Of a stretch of 45,198 nucleotides of DNA, positions 7,223 to 15,846 are shown piece after piece. The stretch's first letter is position 1; each line of letters opens with the position of its first letter. The position numbers and the translations under genes were made by a program. Under the pieces are notes generated by a model, which saw only the letters and a program-made list of their open reading frames with translations, was not told the DNA's origin and searched no databases. Source of the DNA: a virus; the IMG/VR virus record IMGVR_UViG_3300047562_001269, positions 1 through 45,198 of that record; one strand, 5' to 3'.

Positions 7223-10200
7223 TTGTACTCACCATTGCATGTTCATACTCACTTTAGTCTTATGGATGGAGTTGCTACTCCAGAAGAATACGTTGCACGG
7301 GCGGTAGAAGTGGGAATGCCGTCTATTGCTATTACAGATCATGGCACTCTCTCAGGACACAGAGCCATGTATAGAGCAGCCAAAGAGGGTGGAATTAAGC
7401 CAATTCTAGGAATAGAAGGATATATTACTGCCGACCGCTTTGATAAGCGTGATAAGGCAGAACGCACTACACCATTAGACCTAATCTATAATCATATTGT
7501 TATTCTTGCCAAGAATGATGAGGGTTTAGAAAATCTTGGCAAACTAAATGAGATTGCGTGGAATGAAGGTTTTTATAAGAAGCCACGCATTGATTTTGAG
7601 GTATTAGAAAAGTATAAGTCAGGTCTTATTGTTACATCTGCTTGCATGAGTGGTTTGCTTAACAAGGCAATTGAAGAACAAGAGTTTGCCATTGCAAAGA
7701 AGCATCTTCAATGGTTTGGTGATCACTTTGGCGATGATTTCTATGTAGAAGTTATGCCTCACAATACTGAGGGAATGAATCAGGCATTGGTAGAACTTGC
7801 TGATCAGGGTGGCTACAAGATTGTTGTAACGCCAGACTGCCATCATGCGACGGTAGACCAGAAGGTCATTCAAGAAATGATGCTTATTCTAAATACCCAT
7901 GCTAAGTTAGACAAGGAAGCCACATATGAAAAGTCAAAGAAGTTTGACAACATGATGGAAAGACTTGACTATCTTTACGGTCATGACCGCATGATGAGTT
8001 TTAATAGATTTGATATTCATCTTCTTTCCCCAGATGAAATGCGTGAATCGATGGAGAAGAGCGGTGGATTCCGTGAGGACATGTTCACGAATACCTTAGA
8101 GGTTTCGGGCAAAATAGAGGACTATACGATCAGCAGAAATCTAAACCTTCTTCCAGCAGAACATCGTGATCCAGATGCACAGATCAGAAAGTATGCATAT
8201 GATTGGTTAGAAGCCAATAATTTGCATACTAACTCAGAGTATGTTGATCGCCTTGAAGAAGAACTAGAAATTATCAAAGAGAAGAAGTTTGCTTCATACT
8301 TTATTGTTGTTCGAAATATGCTTAATTGGGCCAAGAAGAATGATATTATGGTGGGGCCAGGGCGAGGTAGTTCAGCAGGATCTCTTCTTTGCTACACCCT
8401 TGGAATTACAGATATCGATCCACTAAAGCATGGACTACTATTCTTCCGATTCATTAATCCAGAACGTAATGATTTTCCAGATATTGACTCAGACATTCAG
8501 GACAGTCGCCGCGAAGAAGTAAAGGATTATCTAGAAAGGCAGTATAAGCATGTCGCATCCATTGCTACCTTCCTACAGTTCAAAGATAAAGGAGTTGTCA
8601 GAGACATTAGTCGTGCTCTCAATATCCCACTCTCTGATGTTAATCGGGCTCTTAAGACAGTGGATACTTGGGAGGAATATCTAACATCCAGAAACACTGC
8701 CTGGTTCCGTGAAAAATATCCAGAGGTTGAAACATATGGGGACCAGATTCGTGGACGAATTCGCGGTACTGGGGTTCACGCCGCTGGTGTGGTAACTTCT
8801 AAGATTCCTATTTCCAAAGTAGCACCCATGGAAACAAGATCTGTAACAGGATCAGAGGGACGTATTCCAGTAGTTGCTGTAGATATGGAAGAGGCGGCAG
8901 ATATTGGTCTAATTAAGATCGACGCTCTTGGATTAAAGACGTTAACTGTAATCAATGATGCTTTAAAGATTATCAAGGAAAGAACAGATAGAGATATTGA
9001 CTTAAAAAAGATAGACATGGAAGATAAAAATATCTATCACATGCTGTCCGATGGTCACACAAAGGGAGTATTCCAATGTGAAGCAACCCCATATACCAAT
9101 CTGCTGGTAAAAATGGGTGTAAGCAAATTTGATGAACTTGTTGCATCTAATGCTCTTGTTCGTCCAGGTGCTATGAATACTATTGGTAAGGACTACATTG
9201 AACGTAAGCGGGGAAAGCAGGGCATAACCTATTCAAGTCCTATACTAAAAGAATTTACAGATGATACTTACGGTACAATTTTGTATCAAGAGCAGGTTAT
9301 GCTTGCTTGCGTGAAACTTGGCGGCATGACAATGGCGCAAGCAGATAAGGTTCGCAAAATCATTGGTAAGAAGAAGGATGCGAAGGAGTTTGACGAATTC
9401 AAAGAGTTATTTGTTCGGAATGCAACTGGGCCGCTTGGCGGGGCTGCTGCTGAAAAAATGTGGCAAGACTTTGAGGCACACGCAGGGTATTCGTTCAATA
9501 AATCCCATGCTGTGGCTTACTCAACACTCTCATACTGGACAGCATGGCTCAAATACTACTATCCACTAGAGTTTATGTTTGCCTTGCTTAAGAATGAGAA
9601 GGACAAGGATGCTCGTACAGAATATCTGATTGAGGCAAAGCGCATGGGAATATCTTTGCGTTTACCACACATCAACGATTCTGATATTGATTTTAAGATT
9701 GAAGGGAAGGGAATACGCTTTGGGCTGGCAGCAATTAAGTTTATTTCTGATAAGATCGCTGGAAGATATATTGAGGGAAGGCCATTCCATTCTTACAAGG
9801 AAGTTGAAGAGTTCACTTTTACAAAAGGAAACGGAGTAAATAGCCGTGCCCTGGCATCTCTCAATGCTGTAGGTGCTTTAACATTTCCAGACAATCCAAG
9901 AGATGATCAGAAGGTTAGAGATAGTCTATATGAGTATTTAAACCTTCCAGAATTTACCAGCGACATACCACAGCATTTTCATGCTTATATAAATTCAGTA
10001 GACGAGTTTGATGAGAAGGGTGTCTTCGTTCTCATGGGTGTAGTCCGTGGTATCAAGCGCGGCAAAGGATGGTCCAGAGTAGAGGTTCTAGACAACACAG
10101 GAGCGATAGGAATATTTGATGATGAAGAAACTAGTATTGAGCCAGGTAAAACTTATCTTGTTCTTGTTGGATCTAACAGAATTATGGAAGCAATTCCTGT

Positions 10201-10495
10201 TGAAGAGATATCAAAAAGCCAGTCACCGCTTGTACGCTTCTTAAATTATAGGCAATTGCCCTATGGCGAAAAAGAGCATTATGTGTTATCCTTTAAGCCT
10301 CGCGTAACTAAGGCAGGAAAGAGAATGGCTACATTGGTGGTGGCAGATCATGATCGTAATCTGTCTTCTGTCGTAGTTTTTCCAACAGCATTTGCAATAG
10401 CATATACGAGACTTGAAGAAGGCAAGGCTTTTGAGATGGAATTTAGCAAAACAAAGGATGGAGATTTAACATTGAAAGAGGTAGTTTCAGCATGA
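7223..10495 (+). CDS. dnaE: DNA polymerase III alpha subunit (DnaE-type)
   Basis: A 1090-residue C-family replicative polymerase, started at TTG 7223 after GAAAGGA. Domains in order: PHP (HVHTHFSLMDG at residues 5-15, AITDHGTLSGH near 36, metal ligands intact, so possible proofreading); palm with GPGRGSSAG near 378 and PDIDSDI near 419 carrying the catalytic aspartates; third aspartate in KIDALG near 566; fingers; helix-hairpin-helix; C-terminal OB-fold (residues ~940-1085). It replaces the host polymerase for phage replication. A strong RNA stem just upstream suggests translational control. Confidence 0.95.
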   Translation: MYSPLHVHTHFSLMDGVATPEEYVARAVEVGMPSIAITDHGTLSGHRAMYRAAKEGGIKPILGIEGYITADRFDKRDKAERTTPLDLIYNHIVILAKNDEGLENLGKLNEIAWNEGFYKKPRIDFEVLEKYKSGLIVTSACMSGLLNKAIEEQEFAIAKKHLQWFGDHFGDDFYVEVMPHNTEGMNQALVELADQGGYKIVVTPDCHHATVDQKVIQEMMLILNTHAKLDKEATYEKSKKFDNMMERLDYLYGHDRMMSFNRFDIHLLSPDEMRESMEKSGGFREDMFTNTLEVSGKIEDYTISRNLNLLPAEHRDPDAQIRKYAYDWLEANNLHTNSEYVDRLEEELEIIKEKKFASYFIVVRNMLNWAKKNDIMVGPGRGSSAGSLLCYTLGITDIDPLKHGLLFFRFINPERNDFPDIDSDIQDSRREEVKDYLERQYKHVASIATFLQFKDKGVVRDISRALNIPLSDVNRALKTVDTWEEYLTSRNTAWFREKYPEVETYGDQIRGRIRGTGVHAAGVVTSKIPISKVAPMETRSVTGSEGRIPVVAVDMEEAADIGLIKIDALGLKTLTVINDALKIIKERTDRDIDLKKIDMEDKNIYHMLSDGHTKGVFQCEATPYTNLLVKMGVSKFDELVASNALVRPGAMNTIGKDYIERKRGKQGITYSSPILKEFTDDTYGTILYQEQVMLACVKLGGMTMAQADKVRKIIGKKKDAKEFDEFKELFVRNATGPLGGAAAEKMWQDFEAHAGYSFNKSHAVAYSTLSYWTAWLKYYYPLEFMFALLKNEKDKDARTEYLIEAKRMGISLRLPHINDSDIDFKIEGKGIRFGLAAIKFISDKIAGRYIEGRPFHSYKEVEEFTFTKGNGVNSRALASLNAVGALTFPDNPRDDQKVRDSLYEYLNLPEFTSDIPQHFHAYINSVDEFDEKGVFVLMGVVRGIKRGKGWSRVEVLDNTGAIGIFDDEETSIEPGKTYLVLVGSNRIMEAIPVEEISKSQSPLVRFLNYRQLPYGEKEHYVLSFKPRVTKAGKRMATLVVADHDRNLSSVVVFPTAFAIAYTRLEEGKAFEMEFSKTKDGDLTLKEVVSA

Positions 10496-10842
10496 AGTAT
10501 TTAAGAGATCTGGATGACTTTTCTCATACCCTGCACGCTCAGGCATTACAAAAGGGATTCTACGAGTCTTATAGTCGTATGGAAGATGAAGATGCAATTA
10601 TCTTTTATCTAAAGCAACTAGCAATGGTTCACAGTGAAGTATCAGAAGTTCTAGAGGCAATGCGTAAGGAAAAGGGTGATGATGTTGTAGTCGAAGAACT
10701 AGCAGACATTATTATCCGCGTACTAGACTTCTGGGCGTTTCTTTCCCAAACACATTACACAAATCTATCTCTTGCAAATGCAATAGTTGCTAAGATGGAA
10801 AAGAATCTTAAGCGTCCAAAGATGCATGGTGTTTTGGCATGA
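10492..10842 (+). CDS. MazG-like nucleotide pyrophosphohydrolase
   Basis: 116 residues, all helical. The all-alpha NTP-pyrophosphatase motif is visible: EVSEVLEA near residue 44 and EELADIIIRVLD near 64, which give the four acidic metal ligands (ExxE, ExxD). Such enzymes hydrolyse dNTPs or alarmones and are common in phages. It has ATGA overlap with both dnaE and recA-like genes, so it belongs to the replication operon. The substrate is unknown. Confidence 0.8.
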   Translation: MKYLRDLDDFSHTLHAQALQKGFYESYSRMEDEDAIIFYLKQLAMVHSEVSEVLEAMRKEKGDDVVVEELADIIIRVLDFWAFLSQTHYTNLSLANAIVAKMEKNLKRPKMHGVLA

Positions 10843-11855
10843 GCGATGTAATGAGTGCAGAAGAAGTTCTTGCACAACTTAATCCTAAACTACGCAAGAG
10901 TGTAACAACGGGGACTGGAATCCATATTGAAAAGCAGCCAACACCGTCCTTTGGACTTAATAGAGCCTTAGGAGGAGGATTGCCATATGGTCGCCAGGTA
11001 CTTATCTGGGGATCTAAGTCATCAGCAAAGTCATCGCTATGCCTTCAAATGATTGGTATGGCCCAAAAGGAGGGAAAGGTTTGTGCATGGATAGATGCAG
11101 AAATGTCGTATTCGGAAGATTGGGCCAAGACTCTTGGGGTAGATTCAGAGAATCTTATTTATTCTACGGCACGCACCATAAACGATATGGTAGATGTTGG
11201 TACAGATCTGATGCAGGCTGGAGCAGACATTATTGTTGTTGATAGTATTTCTGCTTTGCTTCCTGCTATTTATTTTGAGAAGGATAGCACAGAACTTAAG
11301 CAACTAGAAAACACCAAGCAGATTGGTGCAGAGGCTAAGGATATGACCAATGCAGTTAAGATGCTTAACTATGCAAATAATCAAACCAAGCCTACTCTGC
11401 TTGTCTTAATTAGTCAGGCTCGCAACAATATTACTGCTATGTATACAAGCCAGCAACCAACGGGGGGCATGGCAACAAAGTTTTACTCCTCTACCATAAT
11501 CAAGTTATTCTCCTCTGAGTCTGATAATCAGGCTATTAAGGGCAAGATCCATGTTGGAGACAAGATTATCGAAGAAAAAGTTGGAAGAAAGGTAAGATGG
11601 GATGTTCAATTCAGCAAGACAAGCCCTGCATTCCAAAGTGGGGAATATGATTTCTATTTCAGGGGAAACGATATTGGGATTGACAGTATCGCTGATTTGG
11701 TTGATACAGCAGAAATTCTTGGATTTATTGAACGAGCAGGAGCGTGGTACACAGTTAATGGAGAACGTTTCCAGGGAAGAGATAAGTTAGTGTTGGGCGT
11801 AAAAGAAGATCTTGATATTCAGGAGTCTCTTATTGAGAAGGTTATGAATGCCTAA
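10839..11855 (+). CDS. RecA-like recombinase
   Basis: 338 residues, an ATP-dependent strand-exchange protein for phage recombination and repair. Walker A is GSKSSAKSS (residues 58-66), the catalytic Glu lies in WIDAEMS near 84-90, and Walker B is DIIVVDSISALLP near 130. A DNA-binding loop region follows (RNNITAMYTSQQPTGG). It is close to the length of bacterial RecA but divergent in the P-loop (SSAK rather than SSGK). ATGA overlap with the MazG-like gene. Confidence 0.88.
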   Translation: MSDVMSAEEVLAQLNPKLRKSVTTGTGIHIEKQPTPSFGLNRALGGGLPYGRQVLIWGSKSSAKSSLCLQMIGMAQKEGKVCAWIDAEMSYSEDWAKTLGVDSENLIYSTARTINDMVDVGTDLMQAGADIIVVDSISALLPAIYFEKDSTELKQLENTKQIGAEAKDMTNAVKMLNYANNQTKPTLLVLISQARNNITAMYTSQQPTGGMATKFYSSTIIKLFSSESDNQAIKGKIHVGDKIIEEKVGRKVRWDVQFSKTSPAFQSGEYDFYFRGNDIGIDSIADLVDTAEILGFIERAGAWYTVNGERFQGRDKLVLGVKEDLDIQESLIEKVMNA

Positions 11856-12003
11856 GTTTTCTGAATATCAAGGACATTTTATTTGTCAGGAATGTAAAAA
11901 AGAAGTAGATAATGCACGATTTTATATCAAGTCATATGATCTAACATGGATGTGCTCTGAAAAGCATTTGTCAAAAGTAAATCTTTATGTTCGGGGATAT
12001 TAA
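11848..12003 (+). CDS. Small zinc-finger protein
   Basis: 51 residues beginning at ATG 11848 inside the end of the recA-like gene and ending with TAATG overlapping the next start. Residues CQECKKE (13-19) and CSEKH (near 38-42) form a plausible CxxC...CxxxH zinc site. The function is unknown; tight coupling on both sides supports a real gene. Confidence 0.6.
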   Translation: MPKFSEYQGHFICQECKKEVDNARFYIKSYDLTWMCSEKHLSKVNLYVRGY

Positions 12004-12299
12004 TGAGTGAACGTGGAGAGGCAAAAAGAATTGGGGCACAACTACATAAGAACAGTGGTCGTAATCAGAAAAAGGGTGATGCAACTTACGCAAACTATAT
12101 TGTTGATATAAAAGAATATTCTAAATCTTTTTCTATATCACAAGATGTTTGGGCTAAAGTTGTAACTGATCAAATGAAGGTAGATAAGAATAAATCACCA
12201 GCACTAATATTGGTTTTAGGCGAGGGCAGCCGCAAGACTCGTCTAGCCGTGATAGAATTATCTGAACTAGAAAGGCTAATAGAAAAAGATGGCGCATAA
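12003..12299 (+). CDS. Small protein, possible PD-(D/E)XK-type resolvase fold
   Basis: 98 residues, basic N-terminus (RIGAQLHKNSGRNQKKGDATY) and a DxK-like strand (YIVDIKEY, residues 32-39). The order GD...VDIK is reminiscent of the minimal nuclease motif in archaeal Holliday resolvases and small phage nucleases. It sits between recombinase and exonuclease genes. Without a fold search the assignment is tentative; it could be a DNA-binding protein. Confidence 0.45.
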   Translation: MSERGEAKRIGAQLHKNSGRNQKKGDATYANYIVDIKEYSKSFSISQDVWAKVVTDQMKVDKNKSPALILVLGEGSRKTRLAVIELSELERLIEKDGA

Positions 12300-12849
12300 A
12301 GAACAGAGAGATTTTTTTCTTCAAATAAAAGAAAAATTTCCAAAGTATTTTGAAAATGTTAGTGTTATAGAAATGGGTTCGTTAAATATTAATGGTACTG
12401 TTAGAGACTTCTATAGCAATACCAAAGAGTACATCGGGGTAGACCTTGATGAAGGACCAGGAGTTGATTTGGTTGCTCATACCGAGGAAGTAGATCTTCC
12501 AGATAACAGTTTTGATGTTGCTGTTAGCGCAGAATGTTTTGAGCATAATCCATATTGGTTAGAAACATTTGTCAATATGCATAGAATAGCCAAAGACTTT
12601 GTTGTCTTTACCTGCGCTGGCGAGGGCAGGCCAGAGCACGGCACAAGAAGATCTCATCCAGATACATCACCATTCACTCTTGACTGGGACTATTACAGAA
12701 ACCTAACAGAAAAAGATTTTTCTGATAACCTTGATCTAAAGTCAATGTTTTCTAAGTATGAATTTACTTATAATCCAAAGGCGCAAGATCTATACTTCTG
12801 GGGAGTAAAGAAGAAAACAAGGAAAAAGAAAAATGACAACAACAATTGA
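12289..12849 (+). CDS. SAM-dependent methyltransferase (class I)
   Basis: 186 residues. Rossmann motifs: VSVIEMGSLN near residue 19 (motif I), EYIGVDLDEG near 46 (acidic end of strand 2), DLPDNSFDVAVS near 71. A lysine-rich tail ends the protein. It resembles small-molecule or sugar methyltransferases (UbiE-like) rather than DNA methylases, as no (N/D/S)PPY motif is present. It overlaps both neighbours, inside the replication operon. The substrate is unknown. Confidence 0.75.
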   Translation: MAHKEQRDFFLQIKEKFPKYFENVSVIEMGSLNINGTVRDFYSNTKEYIGVDLDEGPGVDLVAHTEEVDLPDNSFDVAVSAECFEHNPYWLETFVNMHRIAKDFVVFTCAGEGRPEHGTRRSHPDTSPFTLDWDYYRNLTEKDFSDNLDLKSMFSKYEFTYNPKAQDLYFWGVKKKTRKKKNDNNN

Positions 12850-13156
12850 GTTAGTAAATGAGGTAGCAGAGTTTACTGATATCTCAGAACTAATGAACGA
12901 TGAACAACTTACTGACGCACTTGGGGTCATCGTTAAGTTAATGATGAATCCAGATGTTCCTCCACAAAAGGCAGTTGGCCTTATTGTGCAACTAGAGGCG
13001 TATGCCGCTAAGTTTAAGATGTTAGCATCATATTATACAAATGTAAAGAAAGATGACAGAGCAAAGAAGAACCTATACTACTCCGCTAACGAGGCGGTAC
13101 AAAGGTTGGTAGACAGCCTGAAGTATAGTGCCAAACTAGGGAGTTATTATGGCTAA
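12833..13156 (+). CDS. Helical conserved phage protein upstream of exonuclease
   Basis: 107 residues, mostly helical (KAVGLIVQLEAYAAKFKML near residue 45), no motif recognised. It overlaps the methyltransferase by 17 bases and the Cas4-like gene by eight, implying translational coupling with the exonuclease. A structural partner of that nuclease is conceivable but not shown. Confidence 0.55.
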   Translation: MTTTIELVNEVAEFTDISELMNDEQLTDALGVIVKLMMNPDVPPQKAVGLIVQLEAYAAKFKMLASYYTNVKKDDRAKKNLYYSANEAVQRLVDSLKYSAKLGSYYG

Positions 13157-13919
13157 GAATTTTTTAAAGCAGGTAATGGACAAACAACCAACTGGACCAA
13201 TTGATACTAGAGAACTTATTGCAAAGATTGAAGAAGGGTATACGGTAAATCGTGTTCCTGAGTTTAAGCAAAAGAAGTCCTTCAGTCCATCTACATTGGT
13301 ATACGGCAATGGTGCTTGTCCACGCTACTGGTATCTTGCATTTGAGGGTGCAGAGTTTGAGGATGATGCAGATGCATACGCAGCAGCAAACATGCAAAGT
13401 GGTATTGATGCCCATGCTCGCATCCAGAAAGCCATTACAGATGCTGGAATAATGGTTGAGGAAGAAAAGAAGGTAATGATTTCTGATCCTCCTATATTTG
13501 GTTTTGCCGACGGCATATTGCAATGGGGAGAAACACAGCCCGTTCTTGAAATCAAGACTATGAGGGAGGAGTCTTATTCGTATCGTAAGCACGCGAAGCC
13601 ACCAAGTTACCACTTGATGCAGTTGCTTATTTATATGAAGATCCTTGGTAGAAGGCTTGGCGTTCTTCTTTATGAAAATAAGAATTCACATGAACTACAT
13701 GCAATACCTATTGAGGCAGACGAAGAAAGGTTAGCCTGGGTTGAATATGCATTTGATTGGATGAGAACTGTTCGTAAGGCTTGGGAAGATAAAACAATTC
13801 CAAAGAAAACATACAGGGCAAACTCCAAGATATGCAAGACCTGTCCCCTTCAGAAGGCCTGCAATGATGCTCCTAAGGGAGATATCAAAATAGATCCCCT
13901 GGAGTATCTTGAATCATGA
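13149..13919 (+). CDS. Cas4/RecB-family exonuclease
   Basis: 256 residues, PD-(D/E)XK nuclease with a C-terminal Fe-S or zinc cluster. Visible elements: CPRYWYLAFEG near residue 57 (first Cys and QxxxY-like region), FGFADGILQ near 116 (catalytic Asp), VLEIKTMRE near 132 (ExK), and CKTCPLQKACN near 235 (three cluster cysteines). Such phage nucleases act in end resection for recombination. No cas1 or CRISPR array is near, so this is a replication nuclease and not an adaptation gene. Confidence 0.85.
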   Translation: MAKNFLKQVMDKQPTGPIDTRELIAKIEEGYTVNRVPEFKQKKSFSPSTLVYGNGACPRYWYLAFEGAEFEDDADAYAAANMQSGIDAHARIQKAITDAGIMVEEEKKVMISDPPIFGFADGILQWGETQPVLEIKTMREESYSYRKHAKPPSYHLMQLLIYMKILGRRLGVLLYENKNSHELHAIPIEADEERLAWVEYAFDWMRTVRKAWEDKTIPKKTYRANSKICKTCPLQKACNDAPKGDIKIDPLEYLES

Positions 13920-14206
13920 AAACGTGCGCCTGGTGTGCCAATGAATTTGATCCATCAGTAAGTTATCAAATTTATTGCTCTACTGAATGCCGCGAGCAAG
14001 CAACAAAAGAAAAAATTGCCGAACGATATCAAATCAATAGAAGAAAAAATCGTTCTAAAAAAGAGCGCAGATGTAGTGGTGGATGCGGAACACTTATCAG
14101 CATTTACAACGAAAATGGTTTTTGTAACTTGTGCATGATCAATAAGCGCAAGGTAAATAAAACACTGAAAGAAATAAAGGACTTTTTTGATTATGAGCAA
14201 AAGTAG
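13916..14206 (+). CDS. Cysteine-rich zinc-finger protein
   Basis: 96 residues with paired cysteines: CAWC (4-7), CSTEC (22-26), CSGGC (near 53) and CNLC (near 70), suggesting two zinc sites, joined by a highly basic linker (RRKNRSKKERR). Nucleic-acid binding is likely. It is coupled by ATGA to the exonuclease and overlaps the RuvC-like gene. Confidence 0.6.
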   Translation: MKTCAWCANEFDPSVSYQIYCSTECREQATKEKIAERYQINRRKNRSKKERRCSGGCGTLISIYNENGFCNLCMINKRKVNKTLKEIKDFFDYEQK

Positions 14207-14789
14207 ATTGTCTGAGGTAGCAAAGATAAATGCACCCAACAATTTTTGTGCTATAGATGCTAGCACAAATAGTATGGCTTTCGCACTATTTGTCGATCAA
14301 AAGTTACAGAGTTATGGAAAGATAAACTTTGCTGGAGAGACTATATATGAAAAGTTAGGCGATACTGCTCAAAAGGTCAAAGGATTTTTCTTAGCATATC
14401 CAACACAAACTATTTTGATTGAAAAAACAATTTTTGCTAATAGCCCCCTAGTGGCAGCAAACTTAGCACTAAGTCAAGGGTCTCTTATCGGTGCAGCAAA
14501 ATTGGGTGGGGTGCAAAAGATCTACGGAGTCACCCCTATAGCATGGCAATCATTCATTGGAACAAGGCTATTGACAACTGAAGAAAAATCTGCTATGAGA
14601 AAGAAAAATCCAGGAAAGTCAAATTCTTGGTACAAAACACAAGAAAGAGAAAAGCGCAAACAAAAGACAATCTTTACAGTTAATAATGAATTTGATATAG
14701 ATATTACAGATAATGATATAGCAGATGCGTGCGGTATAGGAATGTATGCATTGAAGAATTGGATAAAGGTAGTCAAAGATGAGAAGTAA
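14193..14789 (+). CDS. RuvC-like Holliday junction resolvase
   Basis: 198 residues from ATG 14193. RNase H-fold acidic residues: FCAIDAST (first Asp, residue ~21), ILIEKTIF (Glu, ~76) and DNDIADACGIG (Asp pair, ~175-180). An insertion rich in Lys/Arg lies near residue 145. It would resolve branched DNA before packaging. It lies in the recombination operon with RecA-like and Cas4-like genes. Confidence 0.78.
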   Translation: MSKSRLSEVAKINAPNNFCAIDASTNSMAFALFVDQKLQSYGKINFAGETIYEKLGDTAQKVKGFFLAYPTQTILIEKTIFANSPLVAANLALSQGSLIGAAKLGGVQKIYGVTPIAWQSFIGTRLLTTEEKSAMRKKNPGKSNSWYKTQEREKRKQKTIFTVNNEFDIDITDNDIADACGIGMYALKNWIKVVKDEK

Positions 14790-14928
14790 GGGTCTGCATC
14801 TATCTGAGGCTTTTATGCGTAAGAGATACATTATGGATAAAAAGTCTCCAGAAGATATTGCAAAAGAATGTGGTGTTAGCGTACAATTAATTTATCGTCA
14901 ACTCAAAAAGTTTGGATTAAAAAAATGA
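14779..14928 (+). CDS. Small helix-turn-helix protein
   Basis: 49 residues, starting in the end of the resolvase gene and ending in an ATGA overlap. Residues 23-47 form a homeodomain-like/Hin-type HTH (SPEDIAKECGVSVQLIYRQL) with a Lys-rich end. It may act as a regulator or a DNA-binding accessory. Too short for many gene callers. Confidence 0.6.
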   Translation: MRSKGLHLSEAFMRKRYIMDKKSPEDIAKECGVSVQLIYRQLKKFGLKK

Positions 14929-15164
14929 CAAATGATATGGTTAATCATCCCAGACACTATACAAGTGATCCAAGTGGGGTGGAATGTATTGACATTGTTC
15001 GTCACAGGAACTATAATATAGGTAACGCCATTAAGTACCTATGGCGTGCAGGACTAAAAAATGAAGACAAGCACATAGAAGATCTTAAGAAGGCAATCTT
15101 CTATATCAGTGACGAGATAAAAAGACTGGAGGGCCATTATGGGCCGAAGGAAGAACGTAGTTAG
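14925..15164 (+). CDS. DUF3310 family protein
   Basis: 79 residues with the DUF3310 signature: VNHPRHYTS (residues 6-14), GVECIDIV (18-25), NAIKYLWRAGLKN (34-46) and EDLKKAIFYI (52-61). The family is widespread in phages next to nucleotide and replication genes and has been annotated as nucleotide-kinase-like; its real activity is unclear. Confidence 0.85.
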   Translation: MTNDMVNHPRHYTSDPSGVECIDIVRHRNYNIGNAIKYLWRAGLKNEDKHIEDLKKAIFYISDEIKRLEGHYGPKEERS

Positions 15165-15432
15165 TCCACTTGCTCATCTCTATCATCGTGAGCCAACTTT
15201 TACTACCCCCGAAGGAAGAGTCATTGAGCCTGGTGAGATTATCAAGATCAAAGGTGTTTGGGGATCAAAATTTCAATTTAAGGAATACGTTCGTCGTACA
15301 GATAATAATGCAGAGTGGATCGACTGCTTTGAATTAGAAAAGGGTCAACTGTGCGGTCATCGATCATTTAGACCAGAATTAATCAAGCCACTGCCCAAAA
15401 CACGCAGGAAGCGCAAAAAGACTCAGGTATAA
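15139..15432 (+). CDS. Conserved actinophage protein, unknown
   Basis: 97 residues: a beta-rich core (TFTTPEGRVIEPGEIIKIKG, residues 19-38) and a very basic C-terminus (KTRRKRKKTQ). Similar proteins recur in actinophage replication regions; no function is known to me. Its final codons GTA TAA fall inside the -10 box of the next gene. Confidence 0.6.
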   Translation: MGRRKNVVSPLAHLYHREPTFTTPEGRVIEPGEIIKIKGVWGSKFQFKEYVRRTDNNAEWIDCFELEKGQLCGHRSFRPELIKPLPKTRRKRKKTQV

Positions 15433-15433
15433 T
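15428..15433 (+). promoter_or_regulatory. -10 box overlapping stop codon, leaderless start of 15440
   Basis: TATAAT 15428-15433 contains the TAA stop (15430-15432) of the upstream gene; ATG 15440 follows after six bases (TGTGGT). No Shine-Dalgarno sequence. Confidence 0.65.
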
Positions 15434-15439
15434 TGTGGT

Positions 15440-15775
15440 ATGCCAGGTGAACACCTAGCAAAAAACAAGTATATACAGCAGTCGCTTTTTGGAAAAGAAA
15501 AACCAAAAAGAAGATCAGCAAAGCGCAAAAAAGAAATAGCGCAAATGTTGGCAAACATAAAAGAAAAAAGTGGCTGTGTAGATTGCGGAGGTAAATTTCC
15601 GTACTACCTCCTAGACTTTGATCATGTTCGCGGTACAAAAGTAAATAGTATATCTAGAATGTTAGATAGACATTCATTAGAAGATATTTTTAAAGAAATT
15701 GAAAAATGTGAAATAGTTTGTGCTAATTGTCACAGAAATAGAACATTTCACAGGAAACATAATAGACAATTTTAA
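15440..15775 (+). CDS. HNH endonuclease
   Basis: 111 residues. Lys/Arg-rich N-terminus, zinc knuckles CVDCGG (residues 46-51) and CANCHRNR (near 95), and the HNH core LDFDHVRGTK (near 58-67). Such small HNH proteins are either homing-type or packaging-associated; it lies a few genes before terminase, which favours a packaging partner, though it has its own leaderless promoter. Confidence 0.8.
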   Translation: MPGEHLAKNKYIQQSLFGKEKPKRRSAKRKKEIAQMLANIKEKSGCVDCGGKFPYYLLDFDHVRGTKVNSISRMLDRHSLEDIFKEIEKCEIVCANCHRNRTFHRKHNRQF

Positions 15776-15846
15776 AGAATAGGTGTTGCAGACACCAATA
15801 ATTTATGATACCCTAGATAGATGTTGCCGCCGCAAGGAGGAAACAG
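15776..15846 (+). promoter_or_regulatory. Leader with hairpin and possible nine-codon upstream ORF
   Basis: Contains a GGTGT/ACACC hairpin (15782-15796), a TATGATACCCT region (15804-15814) that can serve as -10, and AAGGAGG (15834-15840). TACCCT (15809-15814) is followed after six bases by ATG 15821, opening a nine-codon frame (Met-Leu-Pro-Pro-Gln-Gly-Gly-Asn-Arg) whose TGA overlaps ATG 15847. It could be a leader peptide or chance. Confidence 0.4.

Noticed and set aside
13164-13613. 149-codon frame opposite the exonuclease gene
   Set aside because: It is the antisense shadow of a well-supported gene, with atypical Cys/Ile-rich content.
13149-13919. CRISPR adaptation role for the Cas4-like gene
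   Set aside because: No cas1, cas2 or array is near; it is embedded in a replication operon where phage Cas4/RecB-type exonucleases are common.
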